A DNA stretch of 64,000 nt from Desulfovibrio sp. (GCA_016208105.1 JACQYS010000010.1:122994-186993); one strand, 5' to 3'. Counted from the first letter of the stretch, positions 52,975-62,338 are shown. Translations and numbers: made by a program. Notes: generated from the letters alone by a model not told the origin.

Positions 52975-53120
52975 GCCTGAATCGGATCCTGGCTCCACAT
53001 CAGCGGGACTGTTGCCTTCAGGTGGCACCACGTTCCCCCCTGTTAGCGCCTCTTGGCCTTTTCTGATTTAAAATAGCCACTATATCAGGGGATTAACCAT
53101 TCACCCCTCCTGGCATCATA

Positions 53121-53143
53121 CTTGATATCAGCTGATATCGTAT
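53121..53143. promoter_or_regulatory. Second copy of TTGATAT/GATATCGTAT site, with 16-bp palindrome
   Basis: The half-sites CTTGATAT and GATATCGTAT are separated by CAGCT; within it GATATCAGCTGATATC is a perfect palindrome. It ends 42 bases before the chemoreceptor start and may bind a dimeric regulator. Confidence 0.5.
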
Positions 53144-53184
53144 TTCAAGAGCCCGCGCTTGCCGAGCTCTTCCAGGAGTGGATG

Positions 53185-55056
53185 ATGAACTTGCAGAAGA
53201 TGTTCCTTTTGATCAGCGGAAGCGTGTGCCTGATCACCTTCACGGTCATGGTGGTCATAGTCAAAGGCGATTTCGAGAAGGTGATCATCGAGGAATACCA
53301 GGAGAAGGCCGACATCATGCTGCACAGCATGAAGGCCGTGCGCTCCCACTTAGGCGGGGTGGTGCGGCCGGAGGCCACCAAGCTCATCGGCAAGGAGGGC
53401 TTCATCGTGGAGCTGCAGTCAACCTCCTTTGCCGCCAACAAGGTGTTCGAGACCATGTCCCCGGCCCACAAGTACGACATCTCCTTCCGCACGCCATCCA
53501 CCAAGCCTCTCAACCCGAAAAACCGGGCCAACGCCGTGGAAGCCGACCTCATCGGCCAGTTGGATGCCATGCACAAGGCCGGCAGCAAGGAGCTGGTCTG
53601 GAAAGGCGTGCGCACCGTGGACGGCATGGACTATTTCATCCTGGCCATGGGCGAGGCCAACAAGGAGAGCTGCCTGCCCTGCCACAAGCGCAAGGAGGAC
53701 GCTCCGGCAAGCCTGCGCGACAAGTACCCCTTCGACAGCCCGGAGCGCCTGGCCAACCGGGTGGAAACGGCCGAGATCGTCTCCATTCCCATCGACAAGC
53801 TCTACGCCATGGTCAGGCAGTCCACCACCATGCTCGTCGGAGTGTGTCTGGCCGGACTTGTGGTCATCATCGCCGCCACCACCTACGCCTTCCGCGGCCT
53901 GGTGAGCAAACCCCTCGCCGGGCTCGGCGAATACGCGGCCCAGGTGGAGAACGGCAACCTGGAGGCCACACCCGAGGGGCGCTTCCGCTACGGCCTGCTG
54001 CGCCTCAAGGACTCCATAGAGCAGATGGTGCGCGAGCTGAAGAAGCGCATGGCCGAATCGGCCGAGTTCGCACAAAACGCGCGCCAGCAGGCCGACGAGG
54101 CCAACGCGGCCAAGGCGGCCGCGGATGCGGCCAGGCTGGAGGCCGAACAGGGACGCCGGGAGGGAATGCTCCAGGCCGCCAACAAGCTGGACGGGGTGGT
54201 GGAGATCATCACCTCGGCTTCAACGGAGCTGTCGGCTCAGGTGGAACAGTCGAGCGTGGGTTCGGAGGAGCAGTCCCGGCGGGTTGGAGAAACCGCTACC
54301 TCCATCGAGGAGATCAACACCACCGTGCTCGATGTGGCCAAGAACGCCTCCTACGCCGCGGACACGGCGGTTAAGGCCAAATCGAACGCCCAGGCCGGAG
54401 CCCAGCTCGTAAGCGAGGTGGTGAAAGGCATGGAGGAGGTGCGCCAGCAGTCCCAGGAGCTCAAAAACGACATGAGCATGCTTGGAAAGCAGGCCGAAGG
54501 GATCGACCGCATCATGAACGTGATCTCCGACATCGCGGACCAGACAAACCTTCTGGCCTTGAATGCAGCCATCGAGGCCGCCCGAGCAGGCGAGGCCGGC
54601 CGGGGGTTTGCTGTTGTCGCCGACGAGGTGAGAAAGCTTGCCGAAAAGACCATGACCGCCACCAAGGAGGTCGGCGAGGACATCCGGGGCATCCAGGAAG
54701 GCACCAAGAAGAACATCGCCAACGTGGAGCGCTCGGGAAAGACCATCGAGGAGACCACGGAACTGGCCAACAAGTCGGGAGATTCGCTGAAGGAAATCGT
54801 CACCCTGGTGGATTCCACCACGGACCAGGTGCGCTCCATTGCCGCCGCTTCGCAGCAGCAATCCACGGCCAGCGGGGAGATCGCCAGAAGCATCGAGGAC
54901 GTCAACCGCATCTCACTGGAGATGTCCGACGCCATGCGGCAATCGGCCCAGGCCGTGGGAGAGTTGGCCAACCAGGCGATGATCCTCAAGAACCTGATAA
55001 AGGACATGCAGAGCGAGGCCCACTCCCAGCAGGGAGCCCTGCCTCCCGGCCGCTAG
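53185..55056 (+). CDS. Methyl-accepting chemotaxis protein with c-type haem sensor
   Basis: From ATG 53185 (AGGAG upstream; ATG 53182 also possible) the protein has 623 residues. A membrane segment at ~5-27 is followed by a periplasmic domain with a haem-c attachment motif CLPCH (Cys163, Cys166, His167), resembling DUF3365/Tll0287-type haem sensors. A second membrane segment ([21 protein letters not shown]), a HAMP-like part and a signalling domain with [21 protein letters not shown] follow. The haem suggests sensing of redox state, O2, CO or NO. The signalling half is closely related to that of the gene at 33527. Confidence 0.9.
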   Translation: MNLQKMFLLISGSVCLITFTVMVVIVKGDFEKVIIEEYQEKADIMLHSMKAVRSHLGGVVRPEATKLIGKEGFIVELQSTSFAANKVFETMSPAHKYDISFRTPSTKPLNPKNRANAVEADLIGQLDAMHKAGSKELVWKGVRTVDGMDYFILAMGEANKESCLPCHKRKEDAPASLRDKYPFDSPERLANRVETAEIVSIPIDKLYAMVRQSTTMLVGVCLAGLVVIIAATTYAFRGLVSKPLAGLGEYAAQVENGNLEATPEGRFRYGLLRLKDSIEQMVRELKKRMAESAEFAQNARQQADEANAAKAAADAARLEAEQGRREGMLQAANKLDGVVEIITSASTELSAQVEQSSVGSEEQSRRVGETATSIEEINTTVLDVAKNASYAADTAVKAKSNAQAGAQLVSEVVKGMEEVRQQSQELKNDMSMLGKQAEGIDRIMNVISDIADQTNLLALNAAIEAARAGEAGRGFAVVADEVRKLAEKTMTATKEVGEDIRGIQEGTKKNIANVERSGKTIEETTELANKSGDSLKEIVTLVDSTTDQVRSIAAASQQQSTASGEIARSIEDVNRISLEMSDAMRQSAQAVGELANQAMILKNLIKDMQSEAHSQQGALPPGR

Positions 55057-55168
55057 GATACTTCTTGGCCCGCAACAGCATGAGAGCAAACACGCCGCCA
55101 TGATGAAAGGCAGCAAAGGATAGTCTCAACCCGTCTCTATTCCCTCCACCCCCCCACCAGCAGCCTCT

Positions 55169-55210
55169 TCCGGCGCCGTGCCACAAAGCCCACCCCGGCA
55201 CGGCGCCGGA
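55169..55210. terminator. GC-rich hairpin with 14-bp arms
   Basis: TCCGGCGCCGTGCC and GGCACGGCGCCGGA are perfect complements around a 14-base loop. There is no T run on either side, so its role as a terminator is uncertain. Confidence 0.5.
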
Positions 55211-55328
55211 CGGGGCGAAGCGGCCTCGCACGTGAACATTCTGGCCCCCCTGCTTCTGTTCAACAGTTGGTAGCCCTGCATGAGAATAGTCCGGGCGGAT
55301 CGTACGGGGTTGCAGCGCAATCGCTGGA

Positions 55329-55361
55329 GCGCCCCGGCCATTTCCAATACGGCCGGGGCGC
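55329..55361. terminator. GC-rich hairpin downstream of fdhB
   Basis: GCGCCCCGGCC and GGCCGGGGCGC form a perfect 11-bp stem with an 11-base loop, 17 bases after the fdhB stop on the minus strand; no T run follows. Confidence 0.55.
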
Positions 55362-55377
55362 GGTTAGCAGTGTGTGG

Positions 55378-56103
55378 TTATCCCCTTGCCTGGCGCAAGG
55401 GACCAAGCAGCATATCCAGGGCGGCCAGGCGCGAGTACATCCTCGGCTCATCCGCGTCCGCCATGAGCGTGCCATGGTACAGACGGGGGTCGTGTTCGGT
55501 CAAAAACACCACCCGTACGGAATCCCAGTCCACCAGCACCGCTTTGGGTTTGGTTTTCTTGAGCTCCTCCAGCCGTTTTTTTCCCAGGGCCAGCATCTCG
55601 TCGCGCTCACCGAAGTTCATGGTCCCGGTGGGGCAGCTTTTGACGCAGGAAGGCAAATAACCGGCGGTAACCCTGTCATTGCACATGTCGCACTTGGCAA
55701 TGACCTTGGTTTTCGGATCGAGCCTTGGAATGTCGTAGGGGCAGGCCCCTTTGACCACATCAAAGGGAAGGTTTTTTGTTTTATCGGTGAAGATGACCGC
55801 ACCTGTGGCGTTGTCCTGGATGATGGCTTCCTTGACCACGGAGTCTGCGGCGTCCTTGCACGGCGGAAGGACGCAGTGGCGGCACTGGTCGGGCATGAAC
55901 AGCCATTTGAAGTCCGCTCCGTCCCCGGATTCCTTGAAGCGCACCACCTTCAGGGTGACGGCGGAGAGGTCCGGCGGGTTCTGGTGCGAGCCGGTCTGCT
56001 TTGTCGGTTCGACGGGCAACTGCTTCCACTGCTTGCAGGCCACCTGGCAGCCACGGCAGGCCGTGCACCTTGAAAGATCGACGAAAAACGTCTTGCCTGG
56101 CAT
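55378..56103 (-). CDS. fdhB: Formate dehydrogenase iron-sulfur (beta) subunit
   Basis: The 241-residue protein holds four cysteine groups: CTACRGCQVACKQW, CRHCVLPPCKDAA, ACPYDIPRLD and CDMCNDRV..CVKSCPTG. This is the beta subunit of periplasmic formate dehydrogenases, passing electrons from the catalytic subunit to a cytochrome partner. There is no C-terminal membrane helix, so the enzyme is the soluble periplasmic two-subunit type known in sulfate reducers. It follows fdhA by 14 bases and lacks its own export signal. Confidence 0.92.
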   Translation of the reverse strand: MPGKTFFVDLSRCTACRGCQVACKQWKQLPVEPTKQTGSHQNPPDLSAVTLKVVRFKESGDGADFKWLFMPDQCRHCVLPPCKDAADSVVKEAIIQDNATGAVIFTDKTKNLPFDVVKGACPYDIPRLDPKTKVIAKCDMCNDRVTAGYLPSCVKSCPTGTMNFGERDEMLALGKKRLEELKKTKPKAVLVDWDSVRVVFLTEHDPRLYHGTLMADADEPRMYSRLAALDMLLGPLRQARG

Positions 56104-56117
56104 GATCGTTTACCTCC

Positions 56118-59100
56118 CTAAGCCTTTTTCACGTTGACCATGAAGGCCTTGGTTTCCGGGATGCCGGTGTTGGCGTCGCCGACCGACGGGGTGAGCAGGT
56201 TGGCGGATTCGCCGCCTTCCTTGGGCCACACCCAGCCGTAATGCCAGGGAATGGCGACCAGATGGACCTTGTTGCCCATGACCATCATGGGCTTCAGGCG
56301 GTTGGTGACCATGGCCATGGCCCACACCTGCCCCCTGGGGTTTTCCAGGAGTACCTTGTCGCCGTTTTTTATGCCCCTGAGCGTGGCCAGTTCGTTGCTC
56401 ATTTCGCAGAACATCTGGGGCTCGGCCTCAAGCAGCCAGGGCGTCCAGCGGGTCATGAGCCCGGTCTGCCAGTGCTCGGTGACCCGGATGGACGTGCACA
56501 CGAAGGGGTAGCGCGGATCGCAGGAGCTGCGTTTGGCCTCCTCGCCGGGGAAGATCAGCGCAGCGGGGTTGTTGAGCCTTTTGGAGAACGGATGCGCCGG
56601 GATGGGGCATTCCATGGGTTCGTAGTGTTCCGGGAAGGGGCCGTCGTTCAAGCCCGGCCCGAACAGGGCTCCCAGGCCGTGCTGCTGCATGATGAACGGG
56701 TGCTTCGCGCCGGGATCGCCCCCACCGTCCACCACGTCTATGGTCCACTTCTTTCCGGTGGCGTCCCAGGCCAGAACGGGCTTGTCCGGCTGGTAGGGTA
56801 CGCCCTGGGCGTTGACCGAAGCGCGGTTGTAGATGACGCGCCGGTTGACCGGCCAGGACCAGGACCAGTTGGGGAACATGCCCACCTTGGCCTGTTCCGG
56901 GGTCTGCTCGATGGAGCGGCGGGCGGCCTTGTTGCCCTTGGCTTTGTCCGTGTCGGTGTAGGAGCCGCAGTACACCCAATCGCCCGAGCAGGTGGAGCCG
57001 TCGTCCATCAAGTTCGCGAACGAGGCCACCTGCGTTCCGGCCTTGTACACGATCTCCGAGCCGTCCGGGGCTTTGCCCTTAACGTCTTTCAGGTAGTAGC
57101 CGTTTATGAGCCGGGCAACCTTGTGGGGGTCGAAGGTGTGTCCGTCGCCCCAGTCGTCGATGTTGGCCCCCAGAATGGGCGCGGGGAAGGCTCCCTTGCC
57201 CTTTTTGTAGAGGTCGCGGACCTTCATGAAGAGTTCGTAGATGATGTCCCCGTCGGGCTTGCACTGGCCAAGGGGTTTGGGGCCGCCGTAGCGCCACTGC
57301 ATCCAGCGGCCCGAGTTGGTGATGGAACCTTCCTTCTCGGTGGATACGGCCGCAGGCAGAAAGAAGACCTCGGTCTTGATTTTCTTCGGGTCCATGCCCG
57401 GGCCTTTCCAGAAGGAGCCGGTCTCGTTGTCGAACAGGTTGACGTTCACCATCCAGTCGAGCTTGGTCAGGGCTTCGCGCGTCTTGTGGGAGTTCGCGCC
57501 GCTGGCGGCCGGGTTCATGCCCCAGGCGAAGAAACCCTTGAACTGCCCTTTGAGCATCTGGTCGAAGAGCACCAGCCAGGATGCGTCCTGCCCGTCGTCC
57601 AGCTTGGGGAGCCAGTCGTAGGACGTGGCGGGTTCGGCCTGCTTGTACATGGCCTTGAGAAGGCTTGCCATGTACTTGGGCTGGTGCTGCTTCCAGTTGA
57701 GGCTCTTGGGGTCGTTGCTCTTGGGAGTGATCAAGGCCTTGTATTCGTCGTAGGTCTTGTTGGAAGCCCTTGGCGTGGGCAGGTATCCGGGGATGATGTG
57801 ATAGAGGAGCCCCTGGTCCGTTGAGCCCTGGACGTTGGATTCGCCGCGGAGGGCGTTCACGCCTCCGCCAGCCACGCCCATGTTGCCCAGGAGCAGCTGA
57901 ATCAGACACATGGTCCGGATGTTCTGCACGCCAACGGTGTGCTGGGTCCATCCCATGGCGTAGAGGATGGTGCCGGACTTCTCGGGCTTTCCGGTCTGCG
58001 TGTAGGCCTTGTAGACTTCCTCCAGCTTTTCAGCCGGGGTGCCGGTGACGTCTGAAACGTTCTTCAGGTCATAGCGGGAATAGTGCTTCTTGAGCAGCTG
58101 GAACACGCAGCGCGGGTCGGCCAGGGTCATGTCGCGCTTGGGTACGCCCTTGTCGTCCAGGGCAAAGGCCCATTTGCTTTTGTCGTACTTCCGGGCGGCC
58201 TCGTCGAATCCGGAGAAGAGCCCGTCGGTGAAGTCGAAGTCCGGGGCGACTATGAAGGACGCGTTGGTGTATTCGCGGACGTACTCCTCGAAGATCAGGT
58301 TGTTGTCCAGGATGTACTTTATCATGCCGCCCAGAAAGGCGATGTCCGTGCCGGAACGCAGGGGGGCGTAGATGTCCGCCTTGGAGGAGGTCCTGGTGAA
58401 CCTGGGGTCAACGTGGATCAAGGGCGCACCGTTCTGCATGGCCTTGGTCACCCACTTGAAGCACACCGGGTGTGTCTCGGCGGAGTTTCCGCCCATGATC
58501 AGGACGCAGTCGCTGTTTTTGATGTCGATGTAGTGGTTGGTCATGGCTCCGCGACCGAAAGATTCGGCCAGGGCGGGCACGGTGGAGCTGTGGCAGATGC
58601 GGGCCTGGTGTTCTATGTAGGTAAGCCCCATGGCTCGCAGGAAGGTCTGGTAGATCCAGCATTCCTCGTTATCCAGGGCGGCCGACCCCACCGAGGCGAT
58701 GCCTTCGCAGCGGTTGACCATCTGGCCCTTGGCGTTCTTCTCCTTGAAGGATGCGTCACGCGTGGCCTTGATGCGCTTGGCGATTTCAGTAAGCGCCCAG
58801 TCCCAGGATTTCTCCTGCCATTTGTCGCTGTTCGGAGCGCGGTACATCACCTTCTGGATGCGCCGGTCGTTCTCGGTGAGCTGGTACAGGCTCGCGCCTT
58901 TCGCGCACAGGGAGCCTTGGTTTATGGGATGGTCGGGGTCGCCCTCGATGTTGACGGCGCGGCCCTTGCCCTCCTGGGCGGTGTTCACGATCAGCCCGCA
59001 GCCAACCGAACAATAGCAGCAGATCGAGGTGGTCTGCTTGGTTCCTTTGAGTTTCACAAGCTCGGCTGCCGCATAGGCCGGGGTCAGATCGAACCCCAGC

Positions 59101-59168
59101 CCGCCGAAAGTGACGGCCACGCCGCTTGCGGCGGCGAGTTTCATAAAATCACGACGGCAGATTCCCAT
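56118..59168 (-). CDS. fdhA: Periplasmic formate dehydrogenase catalytic subunit (cysteine form)
   Basis: From ATG 59168 (AGGAG seven bases upstream; ATG 59171 is adjacent) the protein has 1016 residues, the usual FdnG/FdhA length. A TAT signal (CRRDFMKLAAASGVAVTFGG) is followed by an [4Fe-4S] site (Cys50, Cys53, Cys57, then Cys87). The active-site residue, selenocysteine in many homologues (ARV-U-HGPTV context), is Cys191 here (QARICHSSTV, codon TGC). The enzyme oxidises formate to CO2 with W- or Mo-bis-MGD. Longer upstream frames are not needed. It is the first gene of fdhAB. Confidence 0.93.
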   Translation of the reverse strand: MGICRRDFMKLAAASGVAVTFGGLGFDLTPAYAAAELVKLKGTKQTTSICCYCSVGCGLIVNTAQEGKGRAVNIEGDPDHPINQGSLCAKGASLYQLTENDRRIQKVMYRAPNSDKWQEKSWDWALTEIAKRIKATRDASFKEKNAKGQMVNRCEGIASVGSAALDNEECWIYQTFLRAMGLTYIEHQARICHSSTVPALAESFGRGAMTNHYIDIKNSDCVLIMGGNSAETHPVCFKWVTKAMQNGAPLIHVDPRFTRTSSKADIYAPLRSGTDIAFLGGMIKYILDNNLIFEEYVREYTNASFIVAPDFDFTDGLFSGFDEAARKYDKSKWAFALDDKGVPKRDMTLADPRCVFQLLKKHYSRYDLKNVSDVTGTPAEKLEEVYKAYTQTGKPEKSGTILYAMGWTQHTVGVQNIRTMCLIQLLLGNMGVAGGGVNALRGESNVQGSTDQGLLYHIIPGYLPTPRASNKTYDEYKALITPKSNDPKSLNWKQHQPKYMASLLKAMYKQAEPATSYDWLPKLDDGQDASWLVLFDQMLKGQFKGFFAWGMNPAASGANSHKTREALTKLDWMVNVNLFDNETGSFWKGPGMDPKKIKTEVFFLPAAVSTEKEGSITNSGRWMQWRYGGPKPLGQCKPDGDIIYELFMKVRDLYKKGKGAFPAPILGANIDDWGDGHTFDPHKVARLINGYYLKDVKGKAPDGSEIVYKAGTQVASFANLMDDGSTCSGDWVYCGSYTDTDKAKGNKAARRSIEQTPEQAKVGMFPNWSWSWPVNRRVIYNRASVNAQGVPYQPDKPVLAWDATGKKWTIDVVDGGGDPGAKHPFIMQQHGLGALFGPGLNDGPFPEHYEPMECPIPAHPFSKRLNNPAALIFPGEEAKRSSCDPRYPFVCTSIRVTEHWQTGLMTRWTPWLLEAEPQMFCEMSNELATLRGIKNGDKVLLENPRGQVWAMAMVTNRLKPMMVMGNKVHLVAIPWHYGWVWPKEGGESANLLTPSVGDANTGIPETKAFMVNVKKA

Positions 59169-59171
59169 CAT

Positions 59172-59892
59172 GCTTCTCCTTGTGGCGGGTGGAAGCGGGT
59201 CATCTCCCTCGTATCTCCCTGGAGAGTTGTAGGTGCAAAGCAAAGCCGTATGGATGCGGGGGGTGTTCAGACAGTGAGCGGGTGGTGATGGGGGCGGCAG
59301 GCGGACGCCAGCCGCGAAGACGCATGCGGTTCGTGACCGCATACAAGCGGTTCAGGTCGAATCCCAGCCCGGAATACGGCAAGGCAAGTACCTTCGCTGC
59401 CTGCATATGCAGGACCTCCAGCAAGAAGAGGAAAAGAGGGAGCGCCCTCTCGTTTCGCCAATCAGTGGTTCATGCCGGTACACGGCACGGTAGGGCTCCG
59501 ATCAAAGCATCGGAGTCACGCGTTGGGACGTGCCTCAAAGATGGTCCCGCATAGCTGATCACCCCCCTCTTCTGCCGATTTGGTCAAAGCATGCATCAGG
59601 TACGCTGATGAGTGCAATTGGCGCAATAAATGGCAGCTTGCGCGCGAACTGGCACCGCAATGTCATTCTGGGGGATGAATCACCAGGAAGTCAGACCGGA
59701 TGCCCGCATCGCCAAAGTATAAGAAATTGGGAAGTAATTGATGAAGGTATGGGGATCAGGGGGCGATGATGATCACATCGACAGAAGCTTCGAAAAAAGG
59801 CCCCCTGCTCTGAGAGCGGTCTTGCTCCTGCCATTTCAGAAGGCTGCGGGGCCTGGCGGATGGTGTGCGAGGCCACCATCAGGATGAGTCCC
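59172..59892. other. Long gene-free region upstream of fdhAB
   Basis: About 720 bases between the fdhA start and the end of the next minus-strand gene. Open frames here lack ribosome sites and recognisable content. The part near 59200 should hold the fdhAB promoter. I found no clear sigma-54 or riboswitch pattern by reading. Confidence 0.5.
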
Positions 59893-60993
59893 CTACTCCA
59901 GGGGCGAAAGCTCCAGTACCCCGTTGTTCAAGCTTGCCTTGAAGTTTCCAAGAAACGAAAGCCCGAGAAGCCCGTCCACACCTTCGCCCAGCGAGTCCCC
60001 GGGTGTTCCGTGCACGTGAAGGGGCACTTTTTTCAGGCTGGCCCCGCCCAGGGACATGGTTTCGGCCAGGCCGCCGTCCACCCAGGTGCGGCCATTTGCA
60101 GTGGAGGCAAGCAGTCCCTTTTTACTCACCGCTTCCACCCCGGCCCGCTTGGCGAACCCCTGGGTTAAGAGGCTCATGGTGGCCCCGGTGTCCAGGATCA
60201 TACGGGCCTGGACGCCGTTCACCTCCACAGGCACCAGTATGGCCGCATTGCGCGTGCTGTAGCGCACCTTGGCGCTGCCGTTCGCCTGCACCTTGGGGCA
60301 GGAGCCCTTCTTCTCCCACTCCTTCATGAGGGTATCCAGCTGCTGGGTGCGCCGCTTGTGGGCGTCGAAGGCCACGAAGTCGCGCAGGATGTTGGCCGCC
60401 TCGCACGGGAACCCGGCCTTGGCCGCCAGCTTTGCGGTGTCGTAGAACACCTGGGCGTGCACCCGGGCCGGGTCGGAAAAGAGCGAAAGGGCCAAGAGCA
60501 TGTCCTCGTAGGCGCCCAGGGTATCGCCGGTCTTCTCCTTTGCGCGTGACCGCCAGCCCCGGACGCTTGGGTCGCTCGGGTAGTCGGCCACCATCTCGTC
60601 GGCTACGGCCAGGGCCTCCTTGTACTGCATGAGACCCATCCGGGCGTCGTACACCATAGGCAGGAGGTCTTTGCATTCGCCGCAGAGGTTTACGCGGCTG
60701 TCGTAGAGGGAAAGCACGGACGAGAAATGGTTGGCCCGGCTGAGCTTCCCGGCCAGATCGTTAATAAGGGTGCGGTTGCAGGGCTCCTTCTCGATGCCCT
60801 GGGCCAGCTTGAACCCGGCGGTGCCGAGCGAGCCGACGATTTCGGCTGGCAAGAGCGACTGCTGGGGCGGCCTGAAGATGAAATACGCACCGATTGCATG
60901 AGCCGCTATGACCAGGGCCACAAAGCCTACGATGATGGGGAGGTTGCTGCGGTTCACGGCAGGACTCTTTGCTATTTTACATGTGAGGGACAT
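59893..60993 (-). CDS. Membrane-anchored retropepsin-like aspartic protease
   Basis: The 366-residue protein has one membrane segment (PIIVGFVALVIAAHAIGAYFI, ~19-39), a helical TPR-like part at ~50-235 (YKEALAVADEMVADYPSDPS), and a C-terminal clan-AA protease domain with the catalytic motif ILDTGATMSLL (Asp268) and GVDGLLGLSFLGNF. Retropepsin-like enzymes work as homodimers. With an N-in topology the protease faces the periplasm. The helical part may bind a substrate or partner. Target unknown. Confidence 0.82.
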   Translation of the reverse strand: MSLTCKIAKSPAVNRSNLPIIVGFVALVIAAHAIGAYFIFRPPQQSLLPAEIVGSLGTAGFKLAQGIEKEPCNRTLINDLAGKLSRANHFSSVLSLYDSRVNLCGECKDLLPMVYDARMGLMQYKEALAVADEMVADYPSDPSVRGWRSRAKEKTGDTLGAYEDMLLALSLFSDPARVHAQVFYDTAKLAAKAGFPCEAANILRDFVAFDAHKRRTQQLDTLMKEWEKKGSCPKVQANGSAKVRYSTRNAAILVPVEVNGVQARMILDTGATMSLLTQGFAKRAGVEAVSKKGLLASTANGRTWVDGGLAETMSLGGASLKKVPLHVHGTPGDSLGEGVDGLLGLSFLGNFKASLNNGVLELSPLE

Positions 60994-61054
60994 GCGCTCC
61001 CTCGGATCGATCTCCCGAAGCGTCGACTTCTCCTGGCTGCATTCGGCAATCTCT

Positions 61055-61561
61055 TCACCGGTTGATGGCGTAGATGAGAGGAGTACCGTTATATGGCCTC
61101 ATCCAGAGTGACCCGGACCCCACCATGAAGCCCTGGTAGTTTTGGAACACTTCATATGGGTCCTGATCCAGGATGTCCTGCTTGACCTTTTTTGTGATTA
61201 TGTATTCGTAGTGCTTCAAAAACTGATCTTTTGTTTTCACAGAGAACCTGAAGGCAGTGCCGTCTTTTTTGCTCCCGTTTATTCTCACTGGATAATGAAC
61301 AACTGAGGCCAGTGCGTCCCTGTCGTTTTCTATTATAGCCTTCTGGAGTAGTATTAAAAATTCAGCAGCAACAAGCGGCTGTACAACATCTCCTACTTGA
61401 ACAGACACTTTTTCCTGAGGGGTGTTCTCTGCCTTTGCCGTATTCTGTGTTGCAATGAAGAGGGAAATGCAGAGGAATAAGTAAATGAACACGGACAAAT
61501 AACTGTTTCCCGCCGAGAAATCATGCGTAGAGAGCTTGTTCAGTCGTGCAAGGGTATTCAT
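61055..61561 (-). CDS. Exported protein of unknown function
   Basis: From ATG 61561 the protein has 168 residues: a polar start, a hydrophobic signal segment (SYLSVFIYLFLCISLFIATQ) cut after a KAEN-type site near 44, and a mature part with an NTF2-like look (LLQKAIIENDRDALASVVHYPVRIN, then FLKHYEYIITKKVKQDIL). The latter pattern occurs in small periplasmic NTF2-fold proteins. It is more AT-rich than the gene before. Function unknown. Confidence 0.7.
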   Translation of the reverse strand: MNTLARLNKLSTHDFSAGNSYLSVFIYLFLCISLFIATQNTAKAENTPQEKVSVQVGDVVQPLVAAEFLILLQKAIIENDRDALASVVHYPVRINGSKKDGTAFRFSVKTKDQFLKHYEYIITKKVKQDILDQDPYEVFQNYQGFMVGSGSLWMRPYNGTPLIYAINR

Positions 61562-61960
61562 GGTAAATTCCCCGTGCCGTGGTTTGCTCGTCACCAGTAT
61601 GTTTGCGCGATCCGTGTTTCACTTTCGCCGTGGCCGTGGCGGGAGGCGTTCGGTGTGCCCCGGTAAGCCGCCATGGCCGCTCAGGCTTGCCTGCCAGACA
61701 CCGCCTCCCCTAATCTTCGCATGCTGCAATATCCTGCAAGCAGCGGCCGGTTACGCGCACGTTTCACCGCCTGTACGTTCATAGTATATAAACAACCTGC
61801 TAAGAGTTTGTCACCTGGTATCTTGTAAGTGTGGGCCTGCACCGAACGCATCAGATGATATTCCAGCCTCAACCCAGTTGACGGGCATCGTCAGGCAGTA
61901 TAGGAAAGACTATTGAGTATCACATGCCAGGTATCGGCTGCAGCCGAGAGGAGAAGTGTG
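61562..61960. other. Gene-free stretch between exported-protein genes
   Basis: About 400 bases between divergent genes. No coding frame with support, no repeat and no RNA gene was recognised. Confidence 0.5.
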
Positions 61961-62122
61961 ATGAAAGCCGCATTCGTGCTTCTGATTCTGGCTATCACGA
62001 TTTTGCTTGGCGCTTGCGGTCATCAGTGGGCCTACACGCCGAAGGACAGAAACACTAAAAGCCTCAGCCACTCGCCTCCACCGGTAGACTTTAAAGTGCA
62101 AAATATGGGGCCAGTATTGTGA
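61961..62122 (+). CDS. Small lipoprotein
   Basis: The 53-residue protein has a lipoprotein signal (FVLLILAITILLGAC, Cys19) and a short polar mature part (HQWAYTPKDRNTKSLSHS). GAGAGGAGAA precedes the ATG. Its stop overlaps the GTG of the next frame (GTGA), so the two may be coupled, or one base may have been lost or gained in a once longer lipoprotein gene. Confidence 0.6.
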   Translation: MKAAFVLLILAITILLGACGHQWAYTPKDRNTKSLSHSPPPVDFKVQNMGPVL

Positions 62123-62298
62123 GGTACGAAAAAATTGGAGATAAATACTACGGGAACGACGGCTCGACCATGAGAAAAAGCGGTGACACCTACTACTTCT
62201 CAAACGGGACAACCGCCGTACGAATAGGTGATACATTCAAATACTCGGATGGAACGACAGGAACAAAGATCGGTGACACGATTTACAACCATAAATAG
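62119..62298 (+). CDS. Short repeat protein or frameshifted C-terminus of the lipoprotein
   Basis: The frame from GTG 62119 encodes 59 residues with three imperfect repeats: KIGDKYYGNDGSTM, KSGDTYYFSNGTTAV, RIGDTFKYSDGTTGT, ending KIGDTIYNHK. Such G-D/N-T-x-Y..D/N-G-T-T repeats occur in small surface proteins of unknown function. It overlaps the lipoprotein stop and lacks its own ribosome site, so it is either coupled or the C-terminal part of a frameshifted gene. A terminator follows. Confidence 0.55.
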   Translation: MRYEKIGDKYYGNDGSTMRKSGDTYYFSNGTTAVRIGDTFKYSDGTTGTKIGDTIYNHK

Positions 62299-62338
62299 TC
62301 ATTTATAACGTTATAATAACATCGCAACGTGGCAACAA

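Larger units (their letters stand above)
52611..53184. other. Regulatory region upstream of haem-type chemoreceptor
   Basis: No gene is supported. Two related sites, CTTGATAT next to GATATCGTAT at 52957-52974 and the same parts spaced by 5 bases at 53121-53143, and the motif ATTTAAAATAG at 53066, stand out. The first site lies inside an inverted repeat CAGGCAT/ATGCCTG. Confidence 0.55.
55057..55377. other. Intergenic region with two strong hairpins
   Basis: About 320 bases between convergent genes. It has no gene; its main content is the two hairpins listed separately. Confidence 0.6.

Noticed and set aside
56118..59342. Longer fdhA start at 59342
   Set aside because: The extra ~58 residues precede a normal TAT signal with a good ribosome site at 59168-59171; the extension has no ribosome site.
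59530..59769. Open frame of 79 codons upstream of fdhAB
   Set aside because: No ribosome site, no recognisable content and atypical composition; kept as intergenic.
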